Shown here: positions 17,747 to 28,054 of the stretch, piece after piece | How the letters are laid out: each line of letters starts with the position of its first letter | Numbering within the stretch: the stretch's first letter is position 1 | Assembly: GCA_014384025.1 (NCBI GenBank) | Contig: JACNGQ010000054.1 | Coordinates: 1-51,790 of the forward strand | Length of the DNA: 51,790 bases | From: Planctomycetota bacterium | GTDB lineage: Bacteria > Planctomycetota > Phycisphaerae > Sedimentisphaerales > Anaerobacaceae | Reading direction: 5' to 3' | The notes under the pieces: model-generated | Databases searched by the model: none | Told to the model about the DNA's origin: nothing | The model's input: only the letters and a program-made list of their open reading frames with translations | Program-made: the position numbers and the translations under genes

Positions 17747-18703
17747 TTAGCGGGCTGAAAGCTTTAATACGAATTGTTCCATAGCGATGTGTGGTTTTGT
17801 TTGGCCGGTCTTGATGGCGTAATCGGTCTCGGCCAATTGTTGAAGGTGTCCGCCAATCTGTTTTAAGGTTATCTGTCGAAGCTGTGCAAAGAATTTATCT
17901 TGCTGACTCCATATATTGCATCTCCTTGCAACTTCGCCGGTCCGGGCACCCTTTTCGAGCATCGCTTTAGCGTTGAACATCTTGCGGAAATGGTAGGCGA
18001 AAGCCCCGACTACGGAATACCCGGCCGATTTGTCTTGTGCGAACATGCCCCTTAGCCGTTCGAGGGCCGCGGCGATATTTCCCGCGACAACGGCGTCAAT
18101 CACCGTAAAGGCGTCGAATAAGCGATTATGACCGATGAGCGATTCGATATGTTTGGCCGTTATGACCTTTTCGGCATCTGCGAACAAGGCCAGTTTGTCG
18201 ATTTCGCTGTACAGCCGCGGCAGCTCGTCTCCGGTAAGCTCGATTAAAAGTGCCGCGGCGTCCAGAGCCAGTTTTTTGTCGTATGCCTCGGATGCATATT
18301 TTATCAGCCGCGGCGGAAGTTCGCTGCGTTTTGGCGGAGTGACCTTAATCAGTTTGCCGGCTTTAGCGAGCTTCTTAGCTAAAATGGTTCGGGCATCCCA
18401 TGTCCGTACGGTAAAGATAAGTCTTCCGGTTGAGCAGGGATTATCGAAATACTTCTCGAGCGGCGGACGGTTTGCGGATATGAATTTGTCTGCATCCTTA
18501 ATAAGAACAACTCGCTTGTCCGTCAGAAATGGGCTCGTCCTTAGCTCATCGAGGACCTCTGAGGCCTGGACAGAAGCGGCCTCGGCGTCAAAAAGCCCGG
18601 TTGCTCTTTGTGACGGCTCAAGGAGCTTATCCAGAAGCTTCCGGCAATGAGCATTGACGAGTGATTCTTCTTTACCGGCAATTACATAAATCAGCTCTTC
18701 CAT
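17747..18703 (-). CDS. holA: DNA polymerase III subunit delta
   Basis: A 318-residue clamp-loader subunit that opens the sliding clamp during replication. It shows the delta pattern: an N-terminal AAA-like domain without a P-loop, KRVVLIKDADKFISANRPPLEKYF (about 63-86), the GDELPRLYSEIDKLALF motif (about 155-171), and a C-terminal helical domain with FAYHFRKMFNAKAML. It lies downstream of gyrA and is probably transcribed with it, although a 147-base spacer holding an inverted repeat separates the two. The delta-prime gene (holB) is 25 kb away in the same window. Confidence 0.85.
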   Translation of the reverse strand: MEELIYVIAGKEESLVNAHCRKLLDKLLEPSQRATGLFDAEAASVQASEVLDELRTSPFLTDKRVVLIKDADKFISANRPPLEKYFDNPCSTGRLIFTVRTWDARTILAKKLAKAGKLIKVTPPKRSELPPRLIKYASEAYDKKLALDAAALLIELTGDELPRLYSEIDKLALFADAEKVITAKHIESLIGHNRLFDAFTVIDAVVAGNIAAALERLRGMFAQDKSAGYSVVGAFAYHFRKMFNAKAMLEKGARTGEVARRCNIWSQQDKFFAQLRQITLKQIGGHLQQLAETDYAIKTGQTKPHIAMEQFVLKLSAR

Positions 18704-18733
18704 CTCAAAATCGAATCCTGATTCCTAATATCA

Positions 18734-18828
18734 AAATCCGAAACAATATCTAATGGCCAAAATTCCAATGACGAAAACAATAGGTTTTGAAAATTTGAAC
18801 ATTTGAATTTTTAATTTGTTTCGGATTT
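18734..18828. repeat. Inverted repeat in the gyrA-holA spacer
   Basis: AAATCCGAAACAA at 18734-18746 and its exact 13-bp complement TTGTTTCGGATTT at 18816-18828 flank 69 AT-rich bases. The arms could form a long stem-loop in the gyrA-holA message, or be the ends of a short non-autonomous repeat. Confidence 0.6.
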
Positions 18829-18850
18829 AGGATTTCGTGCTTCGTGTTTT

Positions 18851-21493
18851 TCAACTTTTGAGTCTTTTTTTACTGTCCTTATCTTTGGCTTCAGGCGTCG
18901 GTGTATCTTCCGGGGTTGCCTGCGGTCCCTTATCATCGCCGGCGTCTTCTTTCCCATTATCCTCATCTTCGGCAATTATCTTTTCGGCTGCAACGAGCTT
19001 GTCACCGGGTTTGAGCTTGATTAGACGCACGCCCTGAGTATTTCTGCCGATCGAACGTATTTCGTCGAGTCCGGTGCGGATAATCATTCCTGTGGCCGTT
19101 ATCATCATTAAGTCGTCCTTGTTATGGACGGCCTTGAGTGCAACCACTTTACCGTTTCTCTCGGAGGCCTTTATATTTTTCAGGCCGACTCCACCCCGGC
19201 TTTGCGACCGGTAATTCTCAAGACCCGTTCGCTTGCCGTATCCGTTTTCGCAAAGTGTGAACAATGCGGCTTTTTCTTCGACAATCACCATCCCGACCAC
19301 GGCATCTTTGTCTCGCAGCTTAATACCTCGGACCCCTCGTGATGCCCGCCCCATTGAACGGACCTGACTTTCGTCGAATCGTATCGTCATGCCGTCACTC
19401 GTTCCCAGTATAATATGGTCATCTCCGGTGGTTAATGCGACGCCGATTAAATCATCCGTTGGGTCGAGATTTATTGCAATCACACCGGTCTGCCTCGGAT
19501 TGCCATAAGCGGATAGTTTCGTCTTTTTTACAACGCCGTTACTTGTTGCCATAACGAGCTGCCGCGGTTTTGAGCCTTCCTGCTCGTCATCGTCAAAACT
19601 GCTGACGTTAATTATCGAGGCGACCGTTTGGGTTCCCAGATTCAGAAGGTTGACTATATTTCTGCCCTTACTCTGCCTGGACAGACTCGGGACATCATAG
19701 ACTTTAAGCCAATAGCACTTGCCGCGGTTTGTGAAGATAAGCAGATAATCATGCGTCGAAGCGACGAACAGATGCTCTATAAAATCGCCTTCTTTTGTAA
19801 CCGAGCCGATAATTCCTCTGCCGCCTCTGCCCTGCTTGCGGTACGTATCAATCGGCAGCCGCTTAACATATCCGCTGTGGCTGACCGTAACGATAACTTC
19901 CTCTTCGGCAATAAGGTCTTCCATATCAAGCTGCTCGACTCTGGCTGCGATTTTTGTCCGCCTGGCACCGCCGTATTTTTCCTTTATTTCGTAGATGTCT
20001 TCTCGAATGATATCCAGCAAAATCGCATCGCTTGCCAATATCGCCTCGTAACCCTCTATCTGCTCGGTAAGCTCAGCATACTCCTTCGCTAACTTTTCCA
20101 TTTCCAGGCCGGTCAGTCTTTGCAACTGCATTGTCAAAATCGCGTCGGCCTGAGGGCCGGTGAGGAAATGCTTGCCCTGACTTTTTTCCGAAATGAACGA
20201 CTTGGGAAGGATTTTCTGCAGCGTAGCGACCTCAGCCAGTTGCAAAGGCTTTTTCATAAGGTTTAATTTTGCAGTCGGGGTATCAGGTGACTTTTTGATT
20301 ATTTCGATAATTTCATCAATATCACTAACGGCTAAAATAAGACCTTCGAGAATGTGTGCCCTGTTCCTGCATCTTTTCAGCAGGAACCTGCTTCGTCTGC
20401 GGATAACGATCTTACGGTGGCTAATGAAGCAATCGAGCATTTCTCGTATATTGAGGGTCTCAGGCCTGTTATCAACAAGTGCAATATTGGCGATAGCAAA
20501 AGTGCTCTGAAGAGAAGTGTAGCGGTACAGCTTGTTCAGCGCGATTTCTACATCGGCGTCTCTTTTCAGGTCCACAACAATCCGCAATCCGTGACGGTCT
20601 GATTCGTCCCTGATGTCGGCCACTTCCGGAATCGTATTATTGTGGACACAGTCGGCTATCTTCGAAACAATCGTGGTCTTGACGACCATATAGGGTATTT
20701 CGGTAATTATGATTCTATCTTTGCCTTTTTTGTTTGTTTCAACATCTACTTTTCCCCGCACAGTCAAATGCCCGCGACCGGTCGTGTATGCTTCGATGAT
20801 GCCTTTTCTGCCGCAAATAATTCCACCTGTTGGAAAATCCGGGCCTGGCAGACGCTTGATAATATCTTTGAATCCGCAATTTGGGTCATCAATCACTAAA
20901 AGCAGGGCGTCACAGACCTCGGTTATATTGTGAGGCGGGATATTGGTGGCCATTCCTACCGCGATTCCCGTAGAGCCGTTGACTAAAAGGTTCGGGAATT
21001 TTGAAGGCAAAACGGTTGGTTCCTCGCGGGTCTCGTCATAGTTCGGTATATAATCAACGCTGTCCAGCTTAAGATCTTCAAGCATATCCATAGCCGGCGC
21101 CGCCATTCTTGCCTCGGTATATCGCATAGCCGCCGGCGGGTCCGAATCGATACTTCCGAAGTTGCCTTGCGGGTCAATTAGTGGATACCGCATGTTCCAC
21201 TCCTGACCTAAACGGACTAATGTCCCGTATGTAGCCTGGTCGCCGTGCGGGTGATAGTTGCCGCCGGTATCACCGACGATTTTGGCGCACTTACGGTGTT
21301 TGCTTCGCGGCCCGAGGTTCAAGTCGTTCATCGCAACCAGTATTCGCCTTTGTGAAGGCTTCAGGCCATCACGGACATCCGGCAAGGCACGCGAGACTAT
21401 AACGCTCATCGCATAGTTAAGGTACGAATTCTTCAACTCATCGAGGATATGCATATCCTCGAATTGCTCCTGTGGTTTTTGGACTTCCGTCAT
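18851..21493 (-). CDS. gyrA: DNA gyrase subunit A
   Basis: An 880-residue type II topoisomerase subunit that cuts and rejoins DNA to introduce negative supercoils. The catalytic tyrosine is Y125 in [12 protein letters not shown]. The C-terminal wrapping domain has a gyrase box variant (KQGRGGRG, about 560) and the later [11 protein letters not shown] blade motif, which together favour GyrA over ParC. The quinolone pocket reads [11 protein letters not shown] (81-91), so the usual Ser83 and Asp87 (E. coli numbering) are Gln and Gly. A long acidic/Lys-rich tail ends the protein. A weak promoter candidate is TTGACT at 21558-21563. holA follows. Confidence 0.95.
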   Translation of the reverse strand: MTEVQKPQEQFEDMHILDELKNSYLNYAMSVIVSRALPDVRDGLKPSQRRILVAMNDLNLGPRSKHRKCAKIVGDTGGNYHPHGDQATYGTLVRLGQEWNMRYPLIDPQGNFGSIDSDPPAAMRYTEARMAAPAMDMLEDLKLDSVDYIPNYDETREEPTVLPSKFPNLLVNGSTGIAVGMATNIPPHNITEVCDALLLVIDDPNCGFKDIIKRLPGPDFPTGGIICGRKGIIEAYTTGRGHLTVRGKVDVETNKKGKDRIIITEIPYMVVKTTIVSKIADCVHNNTIPEVADIRDESDRHGLRIVVDLKRDADVEIALNKLYRYTSLQSTFAIANIALVDNRPETLNIREMLDCFISHRKIVIRRRSRFLLKRCRNRAHILEGLILAVSDIDEIIEIIKKSPDTPTAKLNLMKKPLQLAEVATLQKILPKSFISEKSQGKHFLTGPQADAILTMQLQRLTGLEMEKLAKEYAELTEQIEGYEAILASDAILLDIIREDIYEIKEKYGGARRTKIAARVEQLDMEDLIAEEEVIVTVSHSGYVKRLPIDTYRKQGRGGRGIIGSVTKEGDFIEHLFVASTHDYLLIFTNRGKCYWLKVYDVPSLSRQSKGRNIVNLLNLGTQTVASIINVSSFDDDEQEGSKPRQLVMATSNGVVKKTKLSAYGNPRQTGVIAINLDPTDDLIGVALTTGDDHIILGTSDGMTIRFDESQVRSMGRASRGVRGIKLRDKDAVVGMVIVEEKAALFTLCENGYGKRTGLENYRSQSRGGVGLKNIKASERNGKVVALKAVHNKDDLMMITATGMIIRTGLDEIRSIGRNTQGVRLIKLKPGDKLVAAEKIIAEDEDNGKEDAGDDKGPQATPEDTPTPEAKDKDSKKRLKS

Positions 21494-21678
21494 AAGCTCT
21501 CTGCTATTTTTAATGCTAAATCTTGTTCGCAGATAGATTACCTGCGACCGGACAAAAAGTCAACAAATTCTAATGATTATAATTGTCCAATGAGGGTGAT
21601 TTTTTTTGAGATTTGGCGCAAAATGCCGGTCATCAAATCACTTTTCGTTACTGAACGAGAAAAGATTTTGGGCTAATA

Positions 21679-22791
21679 TCAGGTCAGGAATTTCAGGATG
21701 ATATTTTTATAGTGTTTCACTGCTTTTTCAATGTCGGTGATTTCGATATATTCATCCGGCTTATGACAAAGTTGCGGTTTGCCGGGGCCGAAAATTACTA
21801 CAGGTGCGTCCAATGAAGCAAAATAAGGGCCGTCCGTTGTAAAACCGACAGCCACGGTTTTATTGATTCCAATAGCAGAGCAAAAATTCTTAACAAAATC
21901 ACAGCCGCAATCAGTCTCCAAAGGTCGCACCCGGCGTACTACGCCGACCTCTGCTTCAAATTGGGGATTCTCGGATGTTAACCTGGTGAAGATTGTTTCC
22001 AAATCAGAGATAATATCCTGATCATTTTGCTCCGGTAAAGTCCGAATGTCCACTCCAATGTTACATTTATCCGGCACGACATTAAGTGTTTTACCTCCGG
22101 CAATGGTATTGACACTCATAGAACACTTACCCAGGAGTTTATGGGGCTCGGCAGGGATTTCGTAATTGTCCAGCTCATCCAGAACCAATCTCATTGAATT
22201 GATTGCATTTACACCTAATTGTGGCGTAGAGCCGTGAGCGGCTTTGCCTTTGGTTGTAATGTCCAGCCACAACATTCCACGATGCGCCGTAACTATCGAA
22301 AAATCCGTAGGCTCGGGAATAACTACCCCGGCAAAGTCAGGTAGCCGGTCGTGGTTATTAATAAATCTTTTCGCTCCGCAGCTATCGGTTTCTTCTCCTG
22401 CGACGGCTGCAAACACAATATCACCTTGTAACTTTGTGCCCGAATCGACAACCTGCCTGATAGCGGTGGCAGCCGCGGCGATCCCCCCTTTCATGTCCAC
22501 CGAGCCTCTGCCATAAATCTTGCCGTCGCTTTCAATCGCCTCGAAGGCGGGCCTTTCCCACTTCGCTTCACCGGGCCCGACAACATCAAGATGACAGGCA
22601 AATAACAGACTGCCCTTACTCCCGGCGGAATTTACCTGTGCGATAATATTCGCCCTGGTTTGGTTCCATGTTTCTATATGGCAATCTATCCCTGATTTTC
22701 TGAATTCATCTGAAAGTACTTCCGCTGACGATAATTCGCCCTTATCCAGCGTGCTTTCAGCATTAATAAGTTGTTTCAACAGCTCTTTCAT
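21679..22791 (-). CDS. M20 family deacylase (ArgE/DapE type)
   Basis: A 370-residue zinc-dependent amidohydrolase of the ArgE/DapE/ACY1 group, which removes acyl groups from amino acids or cleaves dipeptides. Metal and catalytic residues are visible: H67 in FACHLDVVG, D99 in YGRGSVDMKGG, the E133/E134 pair in AGEETDSCGA, the Glu/Asp of VIPEPTD, and the final His in LCHKPDEYI. A dimerisation (lid) domain starts near AHRGMLWLDITTKGKAAHGS. The exact substrate is not readable: argE and dapE both remain possible, and there are no biosynthetic neighbours. The start is ATG 22791; an in-frame TTG lies 18 bases upstream. Confidence 0.85.
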   Translation of the reverse strand: MKELLKQLINAESTLDKGELSSAEVLSDEFRKSGIDCHIETWNQTRANIIAQVNSAGSKGSLLFACHLDVVGPGEAKWERPAFEAIESDGKIYGRGSVDMKGGIAAAATAIRQVVDSGTKLQGDIVFAAVAGEETDSCGAKRFINNHDRLPDFAGVVIPEPTDFSIVTAHRGMLWLDITTKGKAAHGSTPQLGVNAINSMRLVLDELDNYEIPAEPHKLLGKCSMSVNTIAGGKTLNVVPDKCNIGVDIRTLPEQNDQDIISDLETIFTRLTSENPQFEAEVGVVRRVRPLETDCGCDFVKNFCSAIGINKTVAVGFTTDGPYFASLDAPVVIFGPGKPQLCHKPDEYIEITDIEKAVKHYKNIILKFLT

Positions 22792-22914
22792 AGCAGCGTA
22801 ATTATACAAACTTACACAAGAAAAGAAAAAACAGAAATATTTTTGTTGCAGATAAATTATTAGTGAAGATAATAAGGAGCTTAAGGTTTTAAGCCTCGTC
22901 GTAAAGGAGCGTAA

Positions 22915-23652
22915 ATGGGACCTGTATTAAATGGGTTGATAAAACTTCAAAGTGTTGAAAATCGTCTGCGGATTGAAAAGGCGAAGCTTACAAGGTGCAG
23001 AAGAAATGTAATAATCCATGAAAATCAGATCAGGAGCCTTCAAAACGCCCTTGAAGCCAAAAAAGAAGAAGTTCAGTTGAGTAAGGTCCAGTTCGATCGT
23101 CTTGAATTGGAACTCAAATCCCGAGATGAATCAATAGCCAAGTTAAGAGCCTCCCTCAATACCGCAAAAACAAATAAAGAATATTCCGCTGTTCTGACTC
23201 AACTAAACACAACCAAAGCCGACAATTCCAAGATAGAAACCCAATCTTTGGAATTGCTCAAGAGTATTGAAGCCGACGAAAGCGAATGTAAAGAAATACA
23301 AGCTCAGATAGACGAACAGAAACAGCATCTCGAGCAGCGTCGCACCGAAGCCGAGACGCTGGCCGGCAAATACCAGGTCGAGATAGACAAAATCCAGGCT
23401 GAATGGGACCAGGTTGCACAGTCCATACCCGACAAACCGCTGGAGATATTCAAACGCGTTACCGAAACATACGATGGCCAGGCCGTTGCGTTGATTGAAC
23501 AGCAGGGCGGCAAAAAGGGGGCTTATAGCTGTGACGGCTGCTTTATGGGCCTCACCGCTGAGTGTGTTAATCTGCTGATGACCAAGGACGACATAATTCG
23601 CTGTCCTAATTGTACGAGGATACTTGTCCTCGGTGATTCACTGGGAAGTTGA
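22915..23652 (+). CDS. Coiled-coil protein with C4-type zinc ribbon
   Basis: A 245-residue soluble protein. Residues about 10-180 form a long antiparallel coiled coil (for example RSLQNALEAKKEEVQLSKVQ). The C-terminus has a zinc ribbon with two Cys pairs, SCDGCFMGL and IRCPNCTRIL, 19 residues apart. This is the widespread C4-type zinc-ribbon family (CT398/HP0958-like), of which some members act in RNA binding or flagellar assembly; no such context exists here. It has a good ribosome site (AAAGGAG) before ATG 22915. It is followed by the RNase H-PurN fusion, 146 bases downstream on the same strand. Confidence 0.82.
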   Translation: MGPVLNGLIKLQSVENRLRIEKAKLTRCRRNVIIHENQIRSLQNALEAKKEEVQLSKVQFDRLELELKSRDESIAKLRASLNTAKTNKEYSAVLTQLNTTKADNSKIETQSLELLKSIEADESECKEIQAQIDEQKQHLEQRRTEAETLAGKYQVEIDKIQAEWDQVAQSIPDKPLEIFKRVTETYDGQAVALIEQQGGKKGAYSCDGCFMGLTAECVNLLMTKDDIIRCPNCTRILVLGDSLGS

Positions 23653-23798
23653 AAACCCAAAACAAAAACCACAGAAGCACAACTTGTCCCGCACCCCTCA
23701 GGCTTTCAGCCGCAGATCAACAGGTGCCGGAAATAAGTTTTGAATTCTTGATTATATGTTGACTGTTTTTTTAGTTTTCTTTTTAAGGAGCAGATATA

Positions 23799-24860
23799 TT
23801 GTCTGATAAGATAGTTGCTTATATAGACGGCGGAAGCAGAGGCAATCCGGGCCCGGCCGCTGCCGGTTTTACTCTGGGGGACTCTTGCGGTACTCAACTT
23901 CAGGCAAAGGGCTTTTTCCTGGGGAAGGCTACAAATAATGTAGCCGAATATACCGGGTTAATAAAAGCTCTCGAAGCTGCAAAACAAGCCGGAGCCGAAC
24001 AGCTAACGATTTTCAGTGACAGCCAATTGCTTGTCAGACAGGTTAACGGCCAATACAAAGTAAAGAGCGAGAACATCATGCCCCTTTTCCATGAGGCCCT
24101 TAAATTACTCCGCGGGTTCAAAAGCTGGCAGGTCCGGCACATTCCGAGGGAAAAAAACAAAGAAGCCGACAAACTTGTAAATCAGGCCTTGGATTTCAGA
24201 CGCGACGTTGAAGTAAAACGGGAGTCTGTTGTGCAAAACCAAAAGCCTGTACGTCTCGGGGTGCTAATCAGCGGCGGCGGCACAACATTAATAAACATCC
24301 TCGAATATATCAAGCAGGGTAAATTGAATGCCGAGGTCTCCATAGTTATAAGTTCACGCTCAAAAGTGGCCGGCGTCGAGAGAGCGAAAAAAGCCGGACT
24401 TGACGTAAAAATAATCCGCAGAAAGGACCATCACAATATAGATGAATTCAGCAAGCGTATCGACGCCGAACTCGCAGCCGCAAATGTTGACCTTATCATT
24501 CAGGGCGGGTGGCTTTGCCTCTGGAAAATACCCGACCGCTATGAAAATCGCGTAATGAACATACATCCGGCTTTGCTTCCGAGCTTTGGTGGGCAGGGTA
24601 TGTGGGGGCATCACGTCCATGAGGCGGTATTAAAATCAGGCTGTAAAATAAGCGGCTGTACCGTTCATTTTTGTACGAACGAATATGATAAAGGGCCAAT
24701 AATCGTCCAGAGAAGTTGTCAGGTCGAAGATGATGACACTCCTGATATTCTTGCAGACAGAGTCTTTGAGCAGGAATGTATAGCATACCCGCAGGCGATA
24801 AATATGTTCGCAGCAGGTAAGATGCAAATTCAAAACGGCGTGGTTAAGCTAAAGTCGTGA
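23799..24860 (+). CDS. RNase HI - PurN (GAR formyltransferase) fusion protein
   Basis: A 353-residue two-domain protein. Residues 1-135 form an RNase HI domain with all four acidic catalytic residues: D10 (YIDGGSRGNPGPA), E50 (NNVAEYTGL), D74 (FSDSQLL) and D124 (KEADKLV). Residues about 150-353 form a PurN domain with LGVLISGGGTTLINIL, the catalytic N254/H256 of NIHPALLPSFGGQG, and D296 of NEYDKGPIIVQ. PurN adds a formyl group to glycinamide ribonucleotide in purine synthesis; RNase HI removes RNA from RNA-DNA hybrids. The start is TTG 23799, with AAGGAG (23785-23790) 8 bases upstream. No stop or frame break separates the halves. Confidence 0.88.
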   Translation: MSDKIVAYIDGGSRGNPGPAAAGFTLGDSCGTQLQAKGFFLGKATNNVAEYTGLIKALEAAKQAGAEQLTIFSDSQLLVRQVNGQYKVKSENIMPLFHEALKLLRGFKSWQVRHIPREKNKEADKLVNQALDFRRDVEVKRESVVQNQKPVRLGVLISGGGTTLINILEYIKQGKLNAEVSIVISSRSKVAGVERAKKAGLDVKIIRRKDHHNIDEFSKRIDAELAAANVDLIIQGGWLCLWKIPDRYENRVMNIHPALLPSFGGQGMWGHHVHEAVLKSGCKISGCTVHFCTNEYDKGPIIVQRSCQVEDDDTPDILADRVFEQECIAYPQAINMFAAGKMQIQNGVVKLKS

Positions 24861-24974
24861 CATAGAACTAATGATCTAAAAGAAATTATTTTGTCTGTAT
24901 TAGTTTCTCAGCAATTACTATACGACAGCATCAGGGCAACTAAGCACGATACAAAATCAGCAATTGTCCCGTTG

Positions 24975-27479
24975 CTACTTTGATTTTGCAACGGCAGGTT
25001 CGCTTTCCTTTGGCTCTTTTACTTCAATGCCTTCAAATTTCAGATGCTCTTCGTCCAGTACGTCAATCTTTATAAGGTTTTTACCCTTGAATTCGCCTGA
25101 CAATACGGATTCCGAAATCGGGTCCTCTATATAATGTTCGATAGCTCTTCGCAGCGGTCTTGCGCCGAATTCAGGATTGTAACCTTTGTCGATGAGAAAT
25201 TCCTTGGCCTGGTCGGTCAGTTCCAGTTTTAAGCCGTGGTCAACAAGTCGCTTAAACACCTTTGCAAGTTCATAATCAACGATAACTTGCAGATCTTCTC
25301 TTGATAATGCTTTAAAGACTATAGTGTCATCAAGCCGGTTTAAGAACTCCGGCCGGAAGTGATGCTCTACCTCTTTCTGAAGGACATCTTTCATCTTCTC
25401 ATAATTTGCTTCAGGGCTCTTTTTACCGAAACCGAATCCGGATTGATTTTTAATCAGGTCGGCGCCGATGTTGCTGGTCATAATAAGAATCACATTCTTA
25501 AAATCGATGCTTCGTCCGAAGCTGTCCGTCAGCCTGCCCTCGTCCATAATCTGCAAGAGCATATTGTAAACGTCCGGATGCGCCTTTTCTATCTCATCCA
25601 GAAGCAGAACAGAATAAGGCCTTCGTCTAATCCTTTCTGTCAATTGTCCACCTTCTTCGTAACCGACATACCCGGGAGGAGCGCCTACCAGTCGGCTTAC
25701 GTTGTGCTTTTCCATAAATTCACTCATATCCAGCCGGATCAGAGAATTCCTGTCGCTGAATAAAATCTCTGCGAGCGCCTGTGCCAGAAGTGTTTTACCT
25801 ACTCCGCTGGGACCAAGAAGTATAAAGCAGCCCATCGGACGATTAGGGTCCTTCATACCGCTCCTGCTGCGCCTTACTGCTTTGGCTAAAGCCGTAATTG
25901 CCTCATCTTGCGAAACAACCGTCTTATGCAGCTCAATTTCAAGCTCCAGAAGTCTCTGCGTTTCTTTTTTCTCCAGCTTCGTTAATGGCACACCCGTCAT
26001 GTTGCTGACAACCTCTGCGATCGTTTCTGTATCAACTATGCCGGTTACTTCTTTGTTTTCATCGTACCATTGTTTATGCAGTTGTGTCTTATCATCCAGA
26101 AGCTGTTGTGCCTCATCCCTCAAAGACGCTGCTCGCTCATAGTCAGCGTCTCGAACTGCATCGTCTTTTTCTTTTTGTAATTTTTCTATTTTTTCTTCTA
26201 TCTGTGTCAAATCAAGCGGCGGAGTCATATTCTTGAGTCGAATCCGCGCACCGGATTCATCGATAACATCAATCGCCTTGTCCGGCAGGCATCTGCCGGT
26301 GATATATCTGGTCGATAGCTCTACCGCCTGAAAAAGGGCCTCATCGGTAAAGTGGACCCTGTGATGCTCCTCATAACGGTCCTGAAGTCCTCTGAGAATC
26401 TCTACGGTTTCGTCTTTTGAAGGAGGCTCGACAATTATCGTCTGAAACCGTCTCTCAAGGGCGCCGTCTTTTTCGATATGTTTCCTGTACTCATCCAGAG
26501 TAGTAGCACCGATACATTGAACTTCTCCCCTGGCAAGGGCAGGCTTTAACACATTCGATGCATCGATGGCGCCTTCAGCTCCGCCGGCTCCTACAAGTGT
26601 ATGAAGCTCATCGACGAACAAAATAACGTTCTTGGCCCTTTTCACCTCGTTAATGACTGCCTTTATTCGCTCTTCGAATTGTCCGCGATATTTCGTTCCG
26701 GCCACCATCATCGCCAAATCAAGAACCACCATCCGCTTGCCTTTGAGGATTTCAGGTACCTGCTTGTTGATTATTTGCTGGCTAAGTCCCTCGACAATTG
26801 CTGTTTTGCCAACGCCTGCTTCACCTAACAGAACAGGGTTGTTTTTCGTACGCCGGCAAAGTATCTGTATCAATCGCTCAATCTCTTTTTTTCTGCCTAT
26901 TACCGGGTCAAGTTCATTATCTTCTGCCAATTGCGTAAGGTCTCTGCCAAAGCTGTCCAGCGCAGGGGTTTTACTTTTTGGCTTATTTCGGCCCGCCGTC
27001 GGGCTCATCTTCATCCCAAGGGCCGCCGGACCGTCATCAACTCCGGCACCTAATAAATTCAAAACCTCCTGACGTACATCCTCAAGCTTCAAGCCAAGAT
27101 TCATAAGGACCTGGGCCGCTATACCTTCGCTTTCTCGGAGCAAACCCAACAGGATATGTTCGGTCCCTACATAATTGTGGTTAAGCGAACGGGCCTCTTC
27201 GATTGCATACTCAATGACTTTTTTGGCCCGTGGCGTTTGCGGAAGCTTGCCCATAGTAACCATATCAGGGCCGCTCTTGACCAGTTTCTCAACCTCAAGA
27301 CGAAGCTTTTTTATATCCACGTCGAGATTCTTAAGTACCGTTGCGCCTACCCCGCTGCCTTCTTTAACCAGCCCCAGAAGGATATGTTCGGTACCAATAT
27401 ATTCATGATTAAAACGCTGCGCCTCCTGGTTGGCCAGCGCCATAACTTTGCGTGCACGATCTGTAAAGCGTTCAAACAT
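24975..27479 (-). CDS. clpC: ClpC-type ATP-dependent protease ATPase
   Basis: An 834-residue AAA+ unfoldase that feeds substrates to ClpP. It has two N-terminal repeats (FNHEYIGTEHILLGLVKEG and LNHNYVGTEHILLGLLRES) and a first AAA domain with Walker A GEAGVGKTA and FVDELHTLVGAGGAEGA. A UVR-type middle segment (about 425-460, DADYERAASLRDEAQQLL) identifies ClpC rather than ClpA. A second AAA domain follows, with GPSGVGKTLLAQALAE and LLLDEIEKAH. The ribosome site is GAGGTAG before ATG 27479, and a near-consensus promoter lies 100 bases upstream. No clpP or mcsAB is in the window. Confidence 0.95.
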   Translation of the reverse strand: MFERFTDRARKVMALANQEAQRFNHEYIGTEHILLGLVKEGSGVGATVLKNLDVDIKKLRLEVEKLVKSGPDMVTMGKLPQTPRAKKVIEYAIEEARSLNHNYVGTEHILLGLLRESEGIAAQVLMNLGLKLEDVRQEVLNLLGAGVDDGPAALGMKMSPTAGRNKPKSKTPALDSFGRDLTQLAEDNELDPVIGRKKEIERLIQILCRRTKNNPVLLGEAGVGKTAIVEGLSQQIINKQVPEILKGKRMVVLDLAMMVAGTKYRGQFEERIKAVINEVKRAKNVILFVDELHTLVGAGGAEGAIDASNVLKPALARGEVQCIGATTLDEYRKHIEKDGALERRFQTIIVEPPSKDETVEILRGLQDRYEEHHRVHFTDEALFQAVELSTRYITGRCLPDKAIDVIDESGARIRLKNMTPPLDLTQIEEKIEKLQKEKDDAVRDADYERAASLRDEAQQLLDDKTQLHKQWYDENKEVTGIVDTETIAEVVSNMTGVPLTKLEKKETQRLLELEIELHKTVVSQDEAITALAKAVRRSRSGMKDPNRPMGCFILLGPSGVGKTLLAQALAEILFSDRNSLIRLDMSEFMEKHNVSRLVGAPPGYVGYEEGGQLTERIRRRPYSVLLLDEIEKAHPDVYNMLLQIMDEGRLTDSFGRSIDFKNVILIMTSNIGADLIKNQSGFGFGKKSPEANYEKMKDVLQKEVEHHFRPEFLNRLDDTIVFKALSREDLQVIVDYELAKVFKRLVDHGLKLELTDQAKEFLIDKGYNPEFGARPLRRAIEHYIEDPISESVLSGEFKGKNLIKIDVLDEEHLKFEGIEVKEPKESEPAVAKSK

Positions 27480-28054
27480 TTTCTACCTCGAAATTTACGT
27501 TCAAAAAGAGCTAAACCACCCCTTCGTCATTTGTGCCTGTAGAGAGCTGTGAATTACGAGCATCAGGCAACAAGCTTCATTATATCACACTACGCTCATC
27601 TGTCAAATACGCAAAAAAAACTAACCTGATTATCCCTTAATTGGGCGGTCAGTGTTCATTACTTATATTTATATGTCCCAAATCGGGCTGATGTTCGTTT
27701 TCGGACTAACATTTTTCTTCCCTTTCAGTTTCATTTTTATCGACAAAAACAAACTCCAACTTTTCAGTTACCTGTCTGGTTATCGACTTTTTCTTTTGTC
27801 CGCAAGTATGGATTCATTGTTTTTACTGAATAAAGCGTCCTTTGCTTTTAGATGTTATATTTTGTAGAAGGGTTATGCTCTGACAGAAAACAGCTATGAC
27901 AATCGTATTCCGATAATATCCAATAATGAAGGTTTATCATTGAATCCGTGATTTTTATCGTTGTGAAATTGAGAGTCCACTGAGAAATTGTCTCAAGAAG
28001 ACATCTATCATGTGAAAAACGTGTATTTTCGCCCTTGGCATGTTGAGCTGAAAG
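27480..28054. other. Intergenic region upstream of clpC
   Basis: A 575-base stretch. The first 127 bases hold the clpC leader and promoter. The rest, up to the end of the CBS gene, is AT-rich, and I see no supported gene or terminator in it. A 71-codon plus-strand frame at 27652-27867 lacks a ribosome site and looks like chance. Confidence 0.5.
27579..27606 (-). promoter_or_regulatory. Consensus sigma-70 promoter of clpC
   Basis: On the minus strand a perfect TTGACA (27601-27606), a 16-bp spacer and a perfect TATAAT (27579-27584). The predicted start is near 27572, giving a leader of about 90 bases. No CIRCE or CtsR operator is evident. Confidence 0.82.

Noticed and set aside
27652-27867. 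71-codon plus-strand frame rich in hydrophobic residues upstream of clpC
   Set aside because: No ribosome site, starts in AT-rich spacer near the clpC promoter, and the sequence looks like translated AT-rich DNA.
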